From NCBI GenBank assembly GCA_018296165.2, contig JACKQL020000015.1:682001-746000 (forward strand): a DNA stretch of 64,000 nt, given 5' to 3'. The stretch is from Termitomyces sp. T153 (Eukaryota; Basidiomycota; Agaricomycetes; Agaricales; Lyophyllaceae). Below are positions 11,613-22,656 of this stretch, in pieces. Under the pieces are notes generated by a model that ran no database searches, had not been told where the DNA came from, and saw only the letters and a program-made list of their open reading frames with translations. The translations under genes were made by a program, and so were the position numbers. Every line of letters begins with the position of its first letter. Position 1 is the stretch's first letter.

Positions 11613-12349
11613 GTCGAACTTTCTGTATAGATGGAGGCTGGTGTCAACGATTCTTTCAAAAAAGGCACGACGACAGAGCAACCGGTCAAGGCCTTGATGA
11701 TGGATATCTTTGAACGACGCCCCCCACCTGATTTTCTATCAGCCGGTGGTGCAAATTCGAGTCTGTGGCAAGCATGAGAAGAGAAACGAGAAACAACTGT
11801 GAGAAAGGCGCGCCCAATTCAAAAATCGTTACTCAGGCCTCAGGCGTCGCGAACGCGGCTGTGATGAATATTAAATATTGAATATCGAATTCCACCTCGT
11901 TTGAATTGCCAATCAAGGCACAGACGAAGTTAACAGATAATGAACTCCTCCTGCTCAACAGCAGCTACTGCACACATGTAACATCATGGCAATTCATTAC
12001 AGTACATTGAGTCATAATAAGCCACATCAGCTTGCTTTCCGCCACCAAACCTTGGCAAGCTTAAAAAATTGATTCAATTGGACTACCCGTGAGGCGCCTG
12101 GATACAAGTGCATACACTAGATAATTAGACATACTAATACATGTACAACGACCGAACGACTGTGCAAGCGATACACAGCCAAAGCACACTGTTTCTATAT
12201 AGCAAGGGCGAAGGTATGAATAGTGTTTGTGTAACCCAGAAGTCCAGTTGCAGCGCGATCCAATCGTAAGGACCTAATGACGTAGGACAATGCGATAGAC
12301 GATGGGATGGAAAGAAAATAGGGGTGACGTCGTGGTATGGACAAGCCTT
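11613..12349. other. No gene recognised
   Basis: Intergenic stretch between the start of the degenerate F-box/CNH copy and the stop of the DUF7598-type gene. No open frame of note on either strand. The right part probably holds the 3' UTR of the minus-strand membrane protein gene. Confidence 0.4.
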
Positions 12350-13516
12350 TTACAAGGCTGTAGGACTAGATTTGAATGAAGGAGCTTGAGCACCGCCCGC
12401 TGACAATGTTCTCGTGTTCTCGTGGTGCGGCGACGCGAAGCTCGAGCTCGAGCTTAAGACGGACGGGGAGCGCGACAAGCTGGCATGGTGTTCTTCGTGT
12501 TGTGTGTTCTGAGAAGGAGGCGTAGGGGAGGCGTAGCGCGGAAGGGACTCTTCAGGTTTTTGAAGGATGAATCCGCGGAGGCCCGCAGCCTTCTCACCCT
12601 GGCGGCCAAAGCCGTATCCAGCCTTCTCAGAGTATTTCCAGGAGTTAAACTCAGCGGTATCAGGACGTTCAGGGAAGTCTTTCTCGCCGGTAAATTGGTG
12701 TTGGACGAACGCAGAACGCGAGAAGGTGCTTTCTCCTGTGTGGGTGGGGAGGACGGGTTTGGTCTCAGCACGGAAGGCGGATATGGAACGCTTCTTCTTT
12801 GCAGACTCGCGGAAGATGAGGCCAAGTAGCATGTTGACACAGCCGATAGAGAAGAGGAAGAATGCCGAGACGAGGGTGAAGTCATCAACGTGATGAGAGA
12901 GGATTTGAGTGGAAATTCTATTGAGAGGTGTTAAACGATGTCTACGGTGAAGGGTGAAGTATGAAAAAAGAAGTAACTTACAGGCACTGGAAAATACCGA
13001 GGGCACCCAAACCGAAGCCTTGACCAAGTACAGGGAAGTATTGATCGAAAAAGGGAGCAGGCCATCCGATTTCTGACACTAGAACACATCCGTGGTCAAG
13101 CCCCGAACCTCGGGACAAAAGGAAAACAGAACTCACAGAAAAGAATAATAGCCTGGAACTCGATCAACAAACTGGATACAACAGCCCAGAAGACACCAGC
13201 AGGTTGGTTAGGGACTGTGCTTCCTCTAACGCAACCGATCCAGTCAGTACAATTGTAGTAGTACAACAAGAAAAAACTCACGCACTCGATGTAATCACAA
13301 TTCTGGGCGTCCGAGGTATCCGCGTGACCAAGGAAAGCGTTGACAGCTTCAATATTGTGTACCATGACAAGGACCGTGCTCGCAAAGACAAGGATGAGAG
13401 ATATGATAGAGATGCATCGGACGGCATTGAGGCCCGCGAATAAGACTACAGTCCACGTCAGATTCAGCTCTATCGAAGCAACCATGCATCTACTTACTAG
13501 CGCGACGTGTCACCAT
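12350..13516 (-). CDS. Four-helix membrane protein of the DUF7598 type
   Basis: Five exons: 13516-13498, 13445-13286, 13225-13137, 13078-12982 and 12917-12350, giving 310 residues. The tiny first exon (MVTRRA) and the use of a GTGCGT donor at 13285 are needed to keep frame. The N-terminal 165 residues contain four hydrophobic helices, with the conserved-looking stretches YIEGSTVPNQPAG, GFGLGALGIFQC and SHHVDDFTLVSAFFLFSIGC. The C-terminal 145 residues are hydrophilic, Ser/Pro/Lys-rich and probably cytoplasmic. This layout matches a basidiomycete membrane family that I recall as DUF7598; its role is unknown to me. The 310-residue length and intact splice sites suggest a functional gene. Confidence 0.75.
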
Positions 13517-14639
13517 TTTGTGGATATGGAGGTCGTTAACGCGTGAGATGGATGTTTATAATGTGAAGGAGTGCGTTGAGAGAGTGAAAAGGTTCGAGAT
13601 TCCTCCAAGTGTATAACAGCGGTGTCCCAGCACCAAAAACAGAAGAATGAAGCTGGCTGAGGGAGCGGAGAGGTGAGCAAGTGAGCAAGTGGCACATTTG
13701 TGCGTTTATATCTGCCTCGAGGCAGTAACCACTGCTCTCCGGGGCCATTGTACACGTGCAAGGACAATGCACATCCAGAGAGGTCAAGGTGAGAACAATG
13801 AGCGCTAAAGAATTCTCTTGAGGGAAAATTCTATATCGCGTAATCATTAACCTACTATTGTGTGGGCGTAGTGAGGCGGACTGTGGGCGCAACTGCCGTC
13901 CTCGGCCCTTATATTTTGACGGGATCTTGACATCGAAGTTGATTTGAGCATTGTACAGACAGCACTTGTTGTGCAAGTATAATAAACTCATGGCATGTGC
14001 ACTTTCCTTATTTAAGCAACGACTTGTAGTTCTACCAGTAACTTTAACCTCGGAGTAACCGCAATTCTTATTGAAGAACAACGTACTACAATTTGACAAC
14101 TGACAAGACGTGATGATAACAAAAAAGGCGAAAAAGGTTCCATTCAGATATCGATGCCTAAAAAAAGTACTTGAACCAGGGAGAGAAGACCTTCGAACAA
14201 CTAATAAGTCCACTGCTGCACGTAGTGATGCGTAGGTAGGTAGAAGTCCAATGCGCGATGTCCGCTGCAAAGTGAAGAATCCAAGATAAACCTGGATGGA
14301 GGGGAGGAAACCAGAGAAAGGAAAAATGAGGGGAAGGGGCAGTCATTATGCCAACGATGTGATTAGGATACAAGGCAAAGGGGAATCATTAGATAGGTAT
14401 TGTAAGAAATGACAAGATGCAGGGAAGCCGCCCAGATCGCATGAAGAAACAACAAAAAGAGAGCAGGGAGCCATTTTGGTACGTAGGGTGGTGAGTAATA
14501 TATAAGTATGAGAATGTGGAGAATTGTAATTGCGGGTGGGTAGTCATAAGAGGTCGTGACGAAGGGCAAAGAACCAATGAAGAAAAAAGCATAATGCTGG
14601 GAAAGGTTCTAGAACTGTTCGATGGAGCATCTTGAATAT
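13517..14639. other. No gene recognised
   Basis: Upstream region of the DUF7598-type gene and downstream region of the Ser/Thr-rich membrane protein gene. A long minus-strand open frame (13536-14270, 244 codons) runs through it, but its composition is not protein-like, it shows no domain and it does not splice to either neighbour. I treat it as chance. Confidence 0.4.
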
Positions 14640-16244
14640 TCAGTCCGTGTAAGCTGGTGGTTGAGGGCCAGACGCCGCAGATTCCACATTGGCAACCACC
14701 CTACCACCATCCACATGCACGATCGGCGGACCCGCAGATCGAGTAACCAACCTTCCCTTCCCGTCACGAAGCTTCTTATCCTTGGCCGGCACCGCAGCCG
14801 CAGCCGCCGCCGCCGCCGAGGTTGACGACTCGCCAAACTCGAATTCATCCGGGTTGGCATTGGTAACTTGAAGTCTGCGTGTCTCCTGAATACTGGTTGG
14901 GCTTCCGGAGCGGTTCATGAAAATGACTTCATCGGGAGTCATAACGGGTGTGTTCATTCCCATTGTCATCGTTGCAGCGACGCCACCGTTGTACCCAGGG
15001 CCCACGTCGCCGGTCCAGTGCGCATGTGATACCGGTGGAGACATGAAACTCGCCGTACTTGCGCTATGTGAGTGTGCCAGATGCGTAGGGCTCGATGCGA
15101 CCCCCCAGTCTATTGACTGTTTTTTTGGAAGTGGCGGTGCATGACCTTGTTGGTGACCCTGTGGTGTATATCCTTGTTGTGGAGGATACAGAGGACTTTG
15201 CGAGCTGCCCGTAGACGGCATTGATGACAGAGTGAGATTGGAGGTCGTCACAGGATTGAGGGGCATCAGTGATGCTCTCCGTGCATTATTGATATCTGGG
15301 GCACTAGGAGATAGTGATGGTCGCATAGGAGGGGAATGCGGAGGTGAAGCTGCACTGGGGGCCACAGCGCGTCCGACAAGCCCATATTGGTATGGCTTTG
15401 GCTCCGGGTCAATGTCCAATGAAAAGCGTGCAGGACGATGGCCTCCGCGGACACCACCAGCGACGATTCCGTCTTCCTCTTTCTCGAAGATATCGTCCCA
15501 TCTTTGTTTCCGTCTCCTAAATCAAAATGAGAAAAGAGTAAGGAAGATGAGGCGGAATCAACGCACAATATAAACCAAATCAGCGCCACGATCGCAATGA
15601 GCCCGAAGAACCCTCCAACAGTTCCTCCAACAACTGGTGCCACATCGGCGCTGCCCTTGCTTTGATTATTAGTTGCGATCGTGCTGGAGGCTTGCGACGA
15701 AGTCTCTGTGTTTGTGGTAACAGTCTCGGTGGTCGTCGATGTAAAGGATTGAGTAGAGCTCAACTGAGTCGAGGTCGCAGACGTCGTGAGGATGGGAGTA
15801 CTACTAGTTGGTGCTGCGACAGAGGGTGTTTGATTTTGAGATGATTGAGTTGGGATTGGAGTTGGGATCGGAGAATTTATGACAGTTTCGATTGTTGTAC
15901 ACGACGTGCCAAAAATAGTGACTAAATTTGTGGAAATAATAGTCGAGGTAATGGTGAACGGGACCTGCGCGGTCTGTATAGCACCTAAGGTTAATGTTAG
16001 CGCTAGAAACATAATTTAACGAAAAGATAGGGTCACCAGGTATGGTTGTGGTGAATATTGCGGTTGTCGGTGGACACGAGATTGAGATTCCCGATATATT
16101 CGAAGAGCAGGGAACCAGAGAAAAAGTCACTGACGTCTCGGGGGGCTGAGTCGTCACGGAGAGAGACGTAGTCGTAGCCTCGGTCACAGTCGTGAGGGCA
16201 TCTGTGCTCGTGGCGACGGGGAAGGTAGCACACGAAACGGACAT
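14640..16244 (-). CDS. Ser/Thr-rich single-pass plasma-membrane protein
   Basis: Three exons: 16244-16037, 15984-15567 and 15516-14640, giving 500 residues. The extracellular part (1 to about 165) is rich in Ser and Thr (runs such as SSTQSFTSTTTETVTTNTET), typical of O-mannosylated stalks. One helix follows (VVGGTVGGFFGLIAIVALIWFIL), then a basic stop-transfer RRRKQRWDDIFEKEEDG. The cytoplasmic tail of about 300 residues is Pro/Ser-rich, contains an alanine run and ends PPAYTD. The layout resembles fungal cell-surface sensors and related orphan membrane proteins. No signal peptide is seen at the ATG at 16244 and a stop lies a few codons upstream, so a short upstream exon may be missing. A second GTGCGT donor (15566) is used. 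Confidence 0.7.
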
Positions 16245-16847
16245 GAAGGCACAGTCAAAAGCAACAGACGGTCAAGTAAGGCCGGGGTAGAAAGCACACA
16301 GAAAGCCCAAAAAGTTCGGAAAAGATAGGAGGAGCGCAGATGAGGCTGCGGGAAAAGGCAAAGACAAACAGCCACGTCCCTCCAAGGAACAGCCAAGGAA
16401 TGAATGAATGTGATGGAAACGAAAGACAAGGGCCACACTCTATGCTGGACAGCCTCAGGGACGTGTTCTGCTGATGTAAGCAGTAATTTCACCTCTTGCG
16501 GCAGTTTTGCCTGCACTCCTCCTCCTGTTGGTCTTGTAGGAGAGCGTGCGTACCATTGTCAGTGGATCAACGAGCCTGAGTGACCGAAGAACCCTGACCA
16601 CCACTATAGATAGACACGATATGTCGAAAGCACGATGTGGCTGTGCTTCCATCCTCCCATTTTTGGTCTCGAACGGAGAGGACTTCTGATATGAATGAAC
16701 GCTGGATCGGATGGCCTCGATATCGATGAATTTGAATATTGCACTGTACATAGCACGTAGATAAGCAACAAAAATATCTAAGATAATCACGAGGTCCATC
16801 AAAGGTATACGAATAAATACCAATGTCCCTACAGGAATGTGAGTCCT
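16245..16847. other. Intergenic region
   Basis: Region between two minus-strand genes. It should carry the promoter, and perhaps an unrecognised first signal-peptide exon, of the Ser/Thr-rich membrane protein. Minus-strand open frames at 16184-16516 and 16455-16823 show no domain I can name. Confidence 0.4.
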
Positions 16848-17603
16848 TCAATGAGATATGTATTTTAACTGTGTGGACGTCCAGCCAGTTGGGCTACCTA
16901 GCAGGTCTTCCGTTATCCATATATGTTTTGCGTCCCCTTCTCTTATTGTTTCCGTGTGGCCAATCATTTGAAATGTTTCTTCATCGTCTTCTAACGTCCT
17001 CGGTGTGGGTGCGGGCCGTTGGTCTTCCTTCGATGTCGGCGTTTCATCCGCACTAGTCTCAGGCTCATTCACCTTCTCCTGCCCAGATATACCACTATCC
17101 TTCTTCCTGGCGCCATTCTTCTCCTTCGTACCCTTCCTCGACAGATCCTTGACGGACACCTTCCGCAAAAGGGTCTTCCCCGCGTCCTTCACCATCCTCC
17201 CAAACATAAGCAACGGGTCTTCTGCATCTTCCTCAGTCAGGAAATGATGTTGATTACGCCGCCGTCGGCCTTCCTGCATCGCAAGCTCCCGCTGTCGTTC
17301 TAGCTCCTCTTCTGTCCATACCGGATGGCTGTGGTACGTGTCAGTACCCCGTAGCTGCCGCCGCTGTAACATCATCTGGCTGCGTGCAGCCACGCCCAGC
17401 GGCGCGGCGGACCGCCGCCTGCGCGGTGCAATTTCCGGTAACGGCGCAAACCTGACGCTGGGCAGGGATGTGGTAGATGAAGCGTGGGATGATGCAAGGG
17501 AGAGGACGGCGCTAGGGGAGGGTGTGAGAGAAGAGTCAGCAGAGGCAAGTCCGGAAATTTCAAGAGATGGTGTTGGTGAGCTCGATTCGGAAGACATGTC
17601 CAT
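16848..17603 (-). CDS. Basic, low-complexity protein of unknown function
   Basis: One uninterrupted frame of 251 residues from the ATG at 17603; a second in-frame Met follows two codons later. The N-terminal 50 residues are Ser-rich. A conserved-looking block follows: VRFAPLPEIAPRRRRSAAPL, then GVAARSQMMLQRRQL. The middle has a charged helix-prone stretch (EEELERQRELAMQEGRRRR) and LMFGRMVKDAGKTLLRKVSV. The C-terminus is acidic and Lys/Glu-rich. No signal peptide, membrane segment or catalytic motif. I think the VRFAPLPE block recurs in other Agaricomycete hypothetical proteins, but I cannot name a function. Its lack of introns is unusual here. Confidence 0.6.
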   Translation of the reverse strand: MDMSSESSSPTPSLEISGLASADSSLTPSPSAVLSLASSHASSTTSLPSVRFAPLPEIAPRRRRSAAPLGVAARSQMMLQRRQLRGTDTYHSHPVWTEEELERQRELAMQEGRRRRNQHHFLTEEDAEDPLLMFGRMVKDAGKTLLRKVSVKDLSRKGTKEKNGARKKDSGISGQEKVNEPETSADETPTSKEDQRPAPTPRTLEDDEETFQMIGHTETIREGDAKHIWITEDLLGSPTGWTSTQLKYISH

Positions 17604-18699
17604 TGGTTCGCGTGGAGCGTTTAAGCTTGTTAAAATGCGTACGTGGCTTATCTTACTTTCAAGTGGGTTGAGTGTTTATTATTGGCTTTGGCAGAAGGAA
17701 AGGTTACGTACTTTAGACGAAGAGTTGATGTCGGTTCAGGATAGATAGATCAGATAGCTGGGACAATGACGAATGTAACAGTATGCAACGAAAAACGAGA
17801 ACGATAGGAATCGATGTCGCGTGAGCACTCTTCAAAAACGAACAGCACGAGATAGCCGGTTATACGTCGCTGCTGGGCAAGAAAGCGTCAGTCAACGAAA
17901 GCTCAGACAGACGTCTCTTTAAGAGCCATGATGATTCTCGACTAAATGCATATGATCCTGTGTCCAGGACAGACTCACAATTGTCCATGTTATTTCCATA
18001 GATCACAGATCCGAATTTCCGGAAATAGTAGATTTGTGATCTCGCCAAATGCTTCACAAGGATCGAAAGGAGTTCCTGATTCACTGCATGATCCATGCTA
18101 GAATTGAGCGGGCTGACGCCATACGTAATAGCAGGTACAGGTAGTTGGATAGCCAGTGATCGTGATCCGAGAACCCGGTTGAAAAGTTGATATGAGAAGC
18201 AGCACACATATATTCACTACTCAAGCTCCACTCAACGGTGAGGAGCAGTGTCCGGGCTGAATCCTTTTTTTGGGCTGAACGTTGATGCTCCCATCGTCCC
18301 GTCTTCTAAATGGAATTGCCACAGAATTTTCGGAAGACTCTTCAACTTCTGCATCTTGTCATTTATTGATTTGATCATGACTCACATTCCACAAGTTTTG
18401 TTCGTGGTGAGCTTGTAGGCTGTGCCTTTGCACGGAACCACCAACACCTACACACATACAAGCTACGGTCCATGCTTTTGGCATGGGCTTGTACTTCTTG
18501 CTAATACCCACATCAGGAAAAAAGAACGTATCTATTGAGAGCTTCATAGATGTGACAGATGATCAGCTCGGGTAGACAAGTCCCCCTTTAGGTAGCAATG
18601 TGACTTCTACTCAAGTACGTGATGGGTGCTGGTAGATTTTACCAGGTATACATCGTAGCGGCACAAGCACCAGACATTCAAAAAATTTTGCAAGTATAT
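17604..18699. other. No gene recognised
   Basis: Spacer between the basic protein gene and the CpG-poor retroelement block. A minus-strand open frame at 17860-18207 (115 codons) has no recognisable domain. Normal CpG content here marks the left edge of ordinary host sequence; it falls sharply after about 18.7 kb. Confidence 0.4.
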
Positions 18700-19354
18700 T
18701 GATTGAGACGATATTTATAATCAAATTATTCTATTTATTCTATGCCTAGCATAGATCCTTCTACACCTTCCATGGAAGTCCTTTTATCATTACCATGCTC
18801 TTCAGCACTTACATCATGCTTATTTGCAGCATCCTCCTGCACTCTTGCTTTCTTCAAGGCTAAGACAAAATCCTCATTGTCATCAACAATGTCACTGGCT
18901 GTAAGGGCAACCTCTGGAGGCTGTGGCTCAATCACACAACTGGCAGAGGGAGATCCAAAGTCTGTTCAGCAACTTGAATTTCCACTTGTTCAAACTAGAA
19001 AGACATCAGAAGCATTTACAAGAAGTTCTAGAGTTCTAGCTACTCACCTGGCAGAGGGAGATCCAAAGAGAACAAGTCTAAGGATTTCCAATACCAGTGT
19101 TCAGAAAATTTACTCTAGAATTTCTGGAAAAAACAATCAAATCTGGAGTCCAATCCAAAAGCAGAAATTCATTGTAGATGGCCTCAATCTCCAGATGCCC
19201 AGCACATGACCACATACAAATATGATCAAAAGATAGTGCTTGGTTGAAAGTACTTGTGGCCTAAAAGTGGGAGGTCTATGATGAGCAGCAGGCTCAGAAT
19301 AAAGGAAACAATCCAGGGGTCTGGCAACAGTGGTCCCTGACATCACCTCCCCCC
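18700..19354. repeat. CpG-poor repeat-like sequence beyond the LINE 3' end
   Basis: Very low in CpG and unlike the neighbouring host DNA, so probably an old repeat. It contains an exact 21-bp direct repeat (CTGGCAGAGGGAGATCCAAAG) at 18940-18960 and 19049-19069. An open frame on the plus strand (18742-19209) and one on the minus (18735-18935) exist, but neither resembles a known transposon protein. Family not identified. Confidence 0.35.
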
Positions 19355-21678
19355 TTTTTTTTTCAATTAACATGCACGGGGCACTTGGCACCCATGTTGC
19401 ACGGTACTACGGACAGTGTACTACTTCTATGAGAGCCATGTAATGCTACGTCCCCCCGTGTATGCGGAGAATGAATGGGCCAGCATTTTCAAGTGCTGTT
19501 TTAGTCCACGCTCCCCTGGTAGACCCTGAGAGAAGGTAGGCAGCCAGCTGTTGAGGGTGAGGGGTGGTGGTTACGACGAGAGCTCGCGGGGCGAGCAGGG
19601 TTAGGACGAGCGACGGGGCTGGAGTCCCTACCAAGGTGATGTTAGTAAGGTTATTGCCAAGTGCCGTTATTAGGGGGGCCCTGTAAGATAGATTAGAATT
19701 AAGTTTGAGCCTAATGATTAGTGGTGCCATGAACGGGTCATTGCAGGGTTCTCAAGGATGGGCCGGATGGGCAATGGGGATGTGTAGGGTGTGAGGCGGG
19801 CTGGGCATGAGGGGGCACGGTCATAGCAGGTTGTTGCGTGTCATGGAAGCACTTTGTGGCATCTATATATCTAAATAGGTGGGTCAGTGCAGACGGGGAA
19901 TTAAGTATAAAGGATAGGGACTCAGCTCTGCATTTGAGGGGCCGGAGGAGGTGCACATGCCACTCATATCTGTACTGCGGGCATTCAAACATGAAGTGTT
20001 TGATCATCTCCACTGTGAGGCCAAGGCAATGTGGGCACATTGGCGATTCTGCTCTGTGGATGTGGAAAAGGTGCTGGTTGAGGGGGAGGTGGCCAGTACA
20101 AAGTTGTGTGAGTATGGCGGAGTGCTGCCGGTCGAGCGACTTGACTAGTGACAGGTAGTTTTTGGAAGGGAGGGACTTGTCAAGCCTGTGGGTGACTGGG
20201 TAGTGGGGGGACTTTTTCCATTGTCTCTTCCACATGACCTGGGTGGTGACAAGATCTGCCTGGCAAGTTGCAGGAATGCTGAGCGGAAGCAGGCCTTTCC
20301 TGAGGTATGAGGGTAGACTGTTAGTTGGGCTCAAGCAACCTTTTGCTGCCTCCTTGGCTAGTTTGTCTGCTTGTTTGTTGGGGTTGAAGCCAGTGTGTTC
20401 AGGTGACCAGTGGACCTGGAGCTTGACAACCTTGCATGTCCTTGGTTGCCAGTTGGTTGTGGGGTTGTGGTGGCCTCGACGTTGCTGGGAGTGCTGGAGG
20501 CGGTCTTGTTTCTTATGTAGGGATTCAGCTGCAGAGTGCATGAGGTCAAGTAGGTAGTGGGCTGGGTGAGGCCACTGGTTATTGAGTGCCCAAATTGCGG
20601 CTTGGCTGTTACAACCAATGGTGGTGAGGCCACAAAGTTGGCAGGTTATTGACATGAGAAGGTGGAGGCCAAGGGTGAAACCTACCACCTCTGCTTCATA
20701 GACTGTATGCTTAGATGCTGAGCCGAGGTGATACTGCAGGGCAGTGGTTTTCTCATTGTCAATGAAGAGGGCGGCAGATGCCCCAATCCCACCTTCATAG
20801 CTGGATCCATCACAGTAGACAGCTGCCCAGGAGCGTGAGTGCACCTGCTGGATGGCTGCGAGTGCTGATTCCTTGTTGGGTTCGATGTGCATGGTGAATG
20901 CTGGTTTGTAGCTGGGTGGTCGATGGGTTGGCAAGACTGTCTCAATTAGTGAAGGGTTGATATCTGTGAAAGAGAGGATGCTGTGAAGTGGTGAGCAATG
21001 GCAGCAGAGTGTACAGGTTTGAAGAGGAGGTGGGAGGGAGGGAGGAAAGAAAGGCATACCGCAGCCCTGACCAGTACCTTGCAAAACAGGAGGTCTATGA
21101 GGAGCAGGTTTGTGTGGGCATCAAGGATATCACCAGCTGTGGTGCTCAGAGCACCCATGATAATTTTGGCTGTGCAATGCTGGGCAGAGGAGAGTTTCTT
21201 TGTAATTGCAACTGAGTCCATTCTCTTGCTATTTGCCTTGGGCTCTGACACTCCAGTATACCAGACATCTGCCACATAAGTGAAGGCCGGCACTGCAATG
21301 GTGTTGTAGAGCTGGCGAACACAGTGTGGGGGCATGCCTCCAGAGGTTCTTAAAAGGTGGGCAATCTGGTAAGTCCACCATGCTGCGCTTGCTGTGACTT
21401 TCTGTGTGTGTGCCGCCCATTGCAACTTGGGGTCAAATATCACCCCCAGGTATTTGTAGGAGACGACAGTGTCAACAACTTGAGTTGTGGTTGACTGGTT
21501 GAGGTTGATGTGCTGAAGGGAGAGGTTAGTAGGGATACTGTCCCTGAATGACCAGGAGAAATTCATCAGGGCAAGTTTTGACAGCTCAAAGGCTGAATGA
21601 TGAGAAAGAGACCATGAGAATGTGCCTTGGGCGCATTCCATGATGTCCTTCAGGATAGCATGGGTTTCTATCAGAGAC

Positions 21679-21694
21679 TCTGCTATTGCTAGGA
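21679..21694. repeat. Left target-site duplication of the SINE-like insertion
   Basis: TCTGCTATTGCTAGGA, repeated exactly at 22641-22656 on the other side of the insertion. Removing one copy and the 946 bp between restores a continuous LINE reverse-transcriptase frame just after the FVDD motif. Confidence 0.85.
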
Positions 21695-22640
21695 GAGGCA
21701 CAGTGGCTCAGCTGGCACCATCGCGTCCCAAAGCGGGTCACATGATCTGCGAGTGCAAGGTCGGGGTTTCGACTCTGGCTGTGTGCGCCTATGTGGAAAA
21801 CACCTTAGACACCACATGGGTTATTTCAACGCCACCAGGAAGCCTCTGCCCACACGTGCTTGACTAGCCAGGCTTTGTAGTGCAGGCCAACCAGGACCGA
21901 GCAATCAGCACGTGGTTCAATGAGGCAATGTGACCACCACGCTCGTGACGGATCAGAAAAAGAAAAGTTTCCCCAGTGCGACAGATTTGGGAGAGGGTCT
22001 AGGCCTTCACTGACCAAGCGGGTCGTGGCATGGGTAGGCGTGAGGATAGGAGTCAATAGTTCAATCAGGCTGCCAAAGTACTGTGTGGTCCATCGGATGG
22101 TCTGGTGTGGTTTAAAGCTGAGGCTGCCAGTTTGATCGGGTGCCCAGCTGAAAAGGTGCGGCATGTCTGTCACATGGTGGTTCACTGGGCTATTCTGTCG
22201 CGGGTTCCAAATCTCGGGATCTTTCTTCTGAAAGTAGCGTCTGGGCGTGGGGAGGGTGGAGTCGTGACCACCCTGAGTTTGGATTGACTAGAGGGAGGCT
22301 TGAGCTGGCCGAAAGGGTTACCGCCCTACACCAATCAACTCCAACCAAGCATTGCCGAGTACAGCTGGGTTTAGAAATTGGGAGGGCACGTTAGTGGCAG
22401 ATGGTCAGTGGGACTTAGGTGTGGGAAGTAGTATGAACTCCGACAAAAAGTCAAATTGTAGTAAAGTGGCTATGAGGCATAACCAGCATCAGCTGAAAAG
22501 GGATTGGGCCGGAGAACTAGTTGGAGTGTCCGTAATTACCACCCCCATTACATACTGCAGGGCTTAGGACACGAAGGTCATGTGTAAAATAGGCCTTTAA
22601 GATAAATAAAAACGTATCATCATCATCATCATCATCATCA
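21695..22640 (+). mobile_element. Long SINE-like element with tRNA-like promoter head
   Basis: The insertion starts with a tRNA-like head. An A-box TGGCTCAGCTGG (21704-21715) matches the TRGYNNAnnnGG consensus, and GTTTCGACTCT (21766-21776) is a B-box with two departures from GGTTCGANTCC. Together they form a Pol III internal promoter of the kind that drives SINEs. It ends in an ATC microsatellite tail and is bounded by a 16-bp target duplication, the signature of LINE-mediated integration. It has no long open frame. At 946 bp it is long for a SINE, so the body may contain other material. It keeps many CpGs while the LINE around it has almost none, suggesting a later arrival. The family is not one I recognise. 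Confidence 0.7.
22612..22640 (+). repeat. ATC microsatellite tail of the SINE-like element
   Basis: About nine ATC/CAT units at the 3' end of the insertion, directly before the right target duplication. A simple-sequence 3' tail in place of poly(A) occurs in several SINE and LINE families. On the minus strand it reads as a poly-Asp run, which is an artefact and not a protein feature. Confidence 0.8.
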
Positions 22641-22656
22641 TCTGCTATTGCTAGGA
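22641..22656. repeat. Right target-site duplication of the SINE-like insertion
   Basis: Exact copy of 21679-21694. The first bases overlap in composition with the ATC tail, so the duplication could be one or two bases shorter. Confidence 0.85.

Noticed and set aside
13536..14270. 244-codon minus-strand open frame upstream of the DUF7598-type gene
   Set aside because: No domain, signal or splice connection; unlike protein in composition; lies where the promoter and 5' flank should be.
16455..16851. Overlapping minus-strand open frames with hydrophobic stretches (for example LVIILDIFVAYLRAMY)
   Set aside because: Short, overlapping in two frames and without splice connection to the neighbours; hydrophobic composition alone is not enough.
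22560..22640. Poly-Asp stretch in a minus-strand reading of the LINE
   Set aside because: It is the ATC microsatellite tail of the SINE-like insert read in reverse; the LINE reads continuously once the insert is removed.
21695..22640. Interpretation of the insert as a functional tRNA gene
   Set aside because: The head lacks a complete cloverleaf by eye, the A-B spacing is wide and the unit is bounded by target duplications as a 946-bp insertion.
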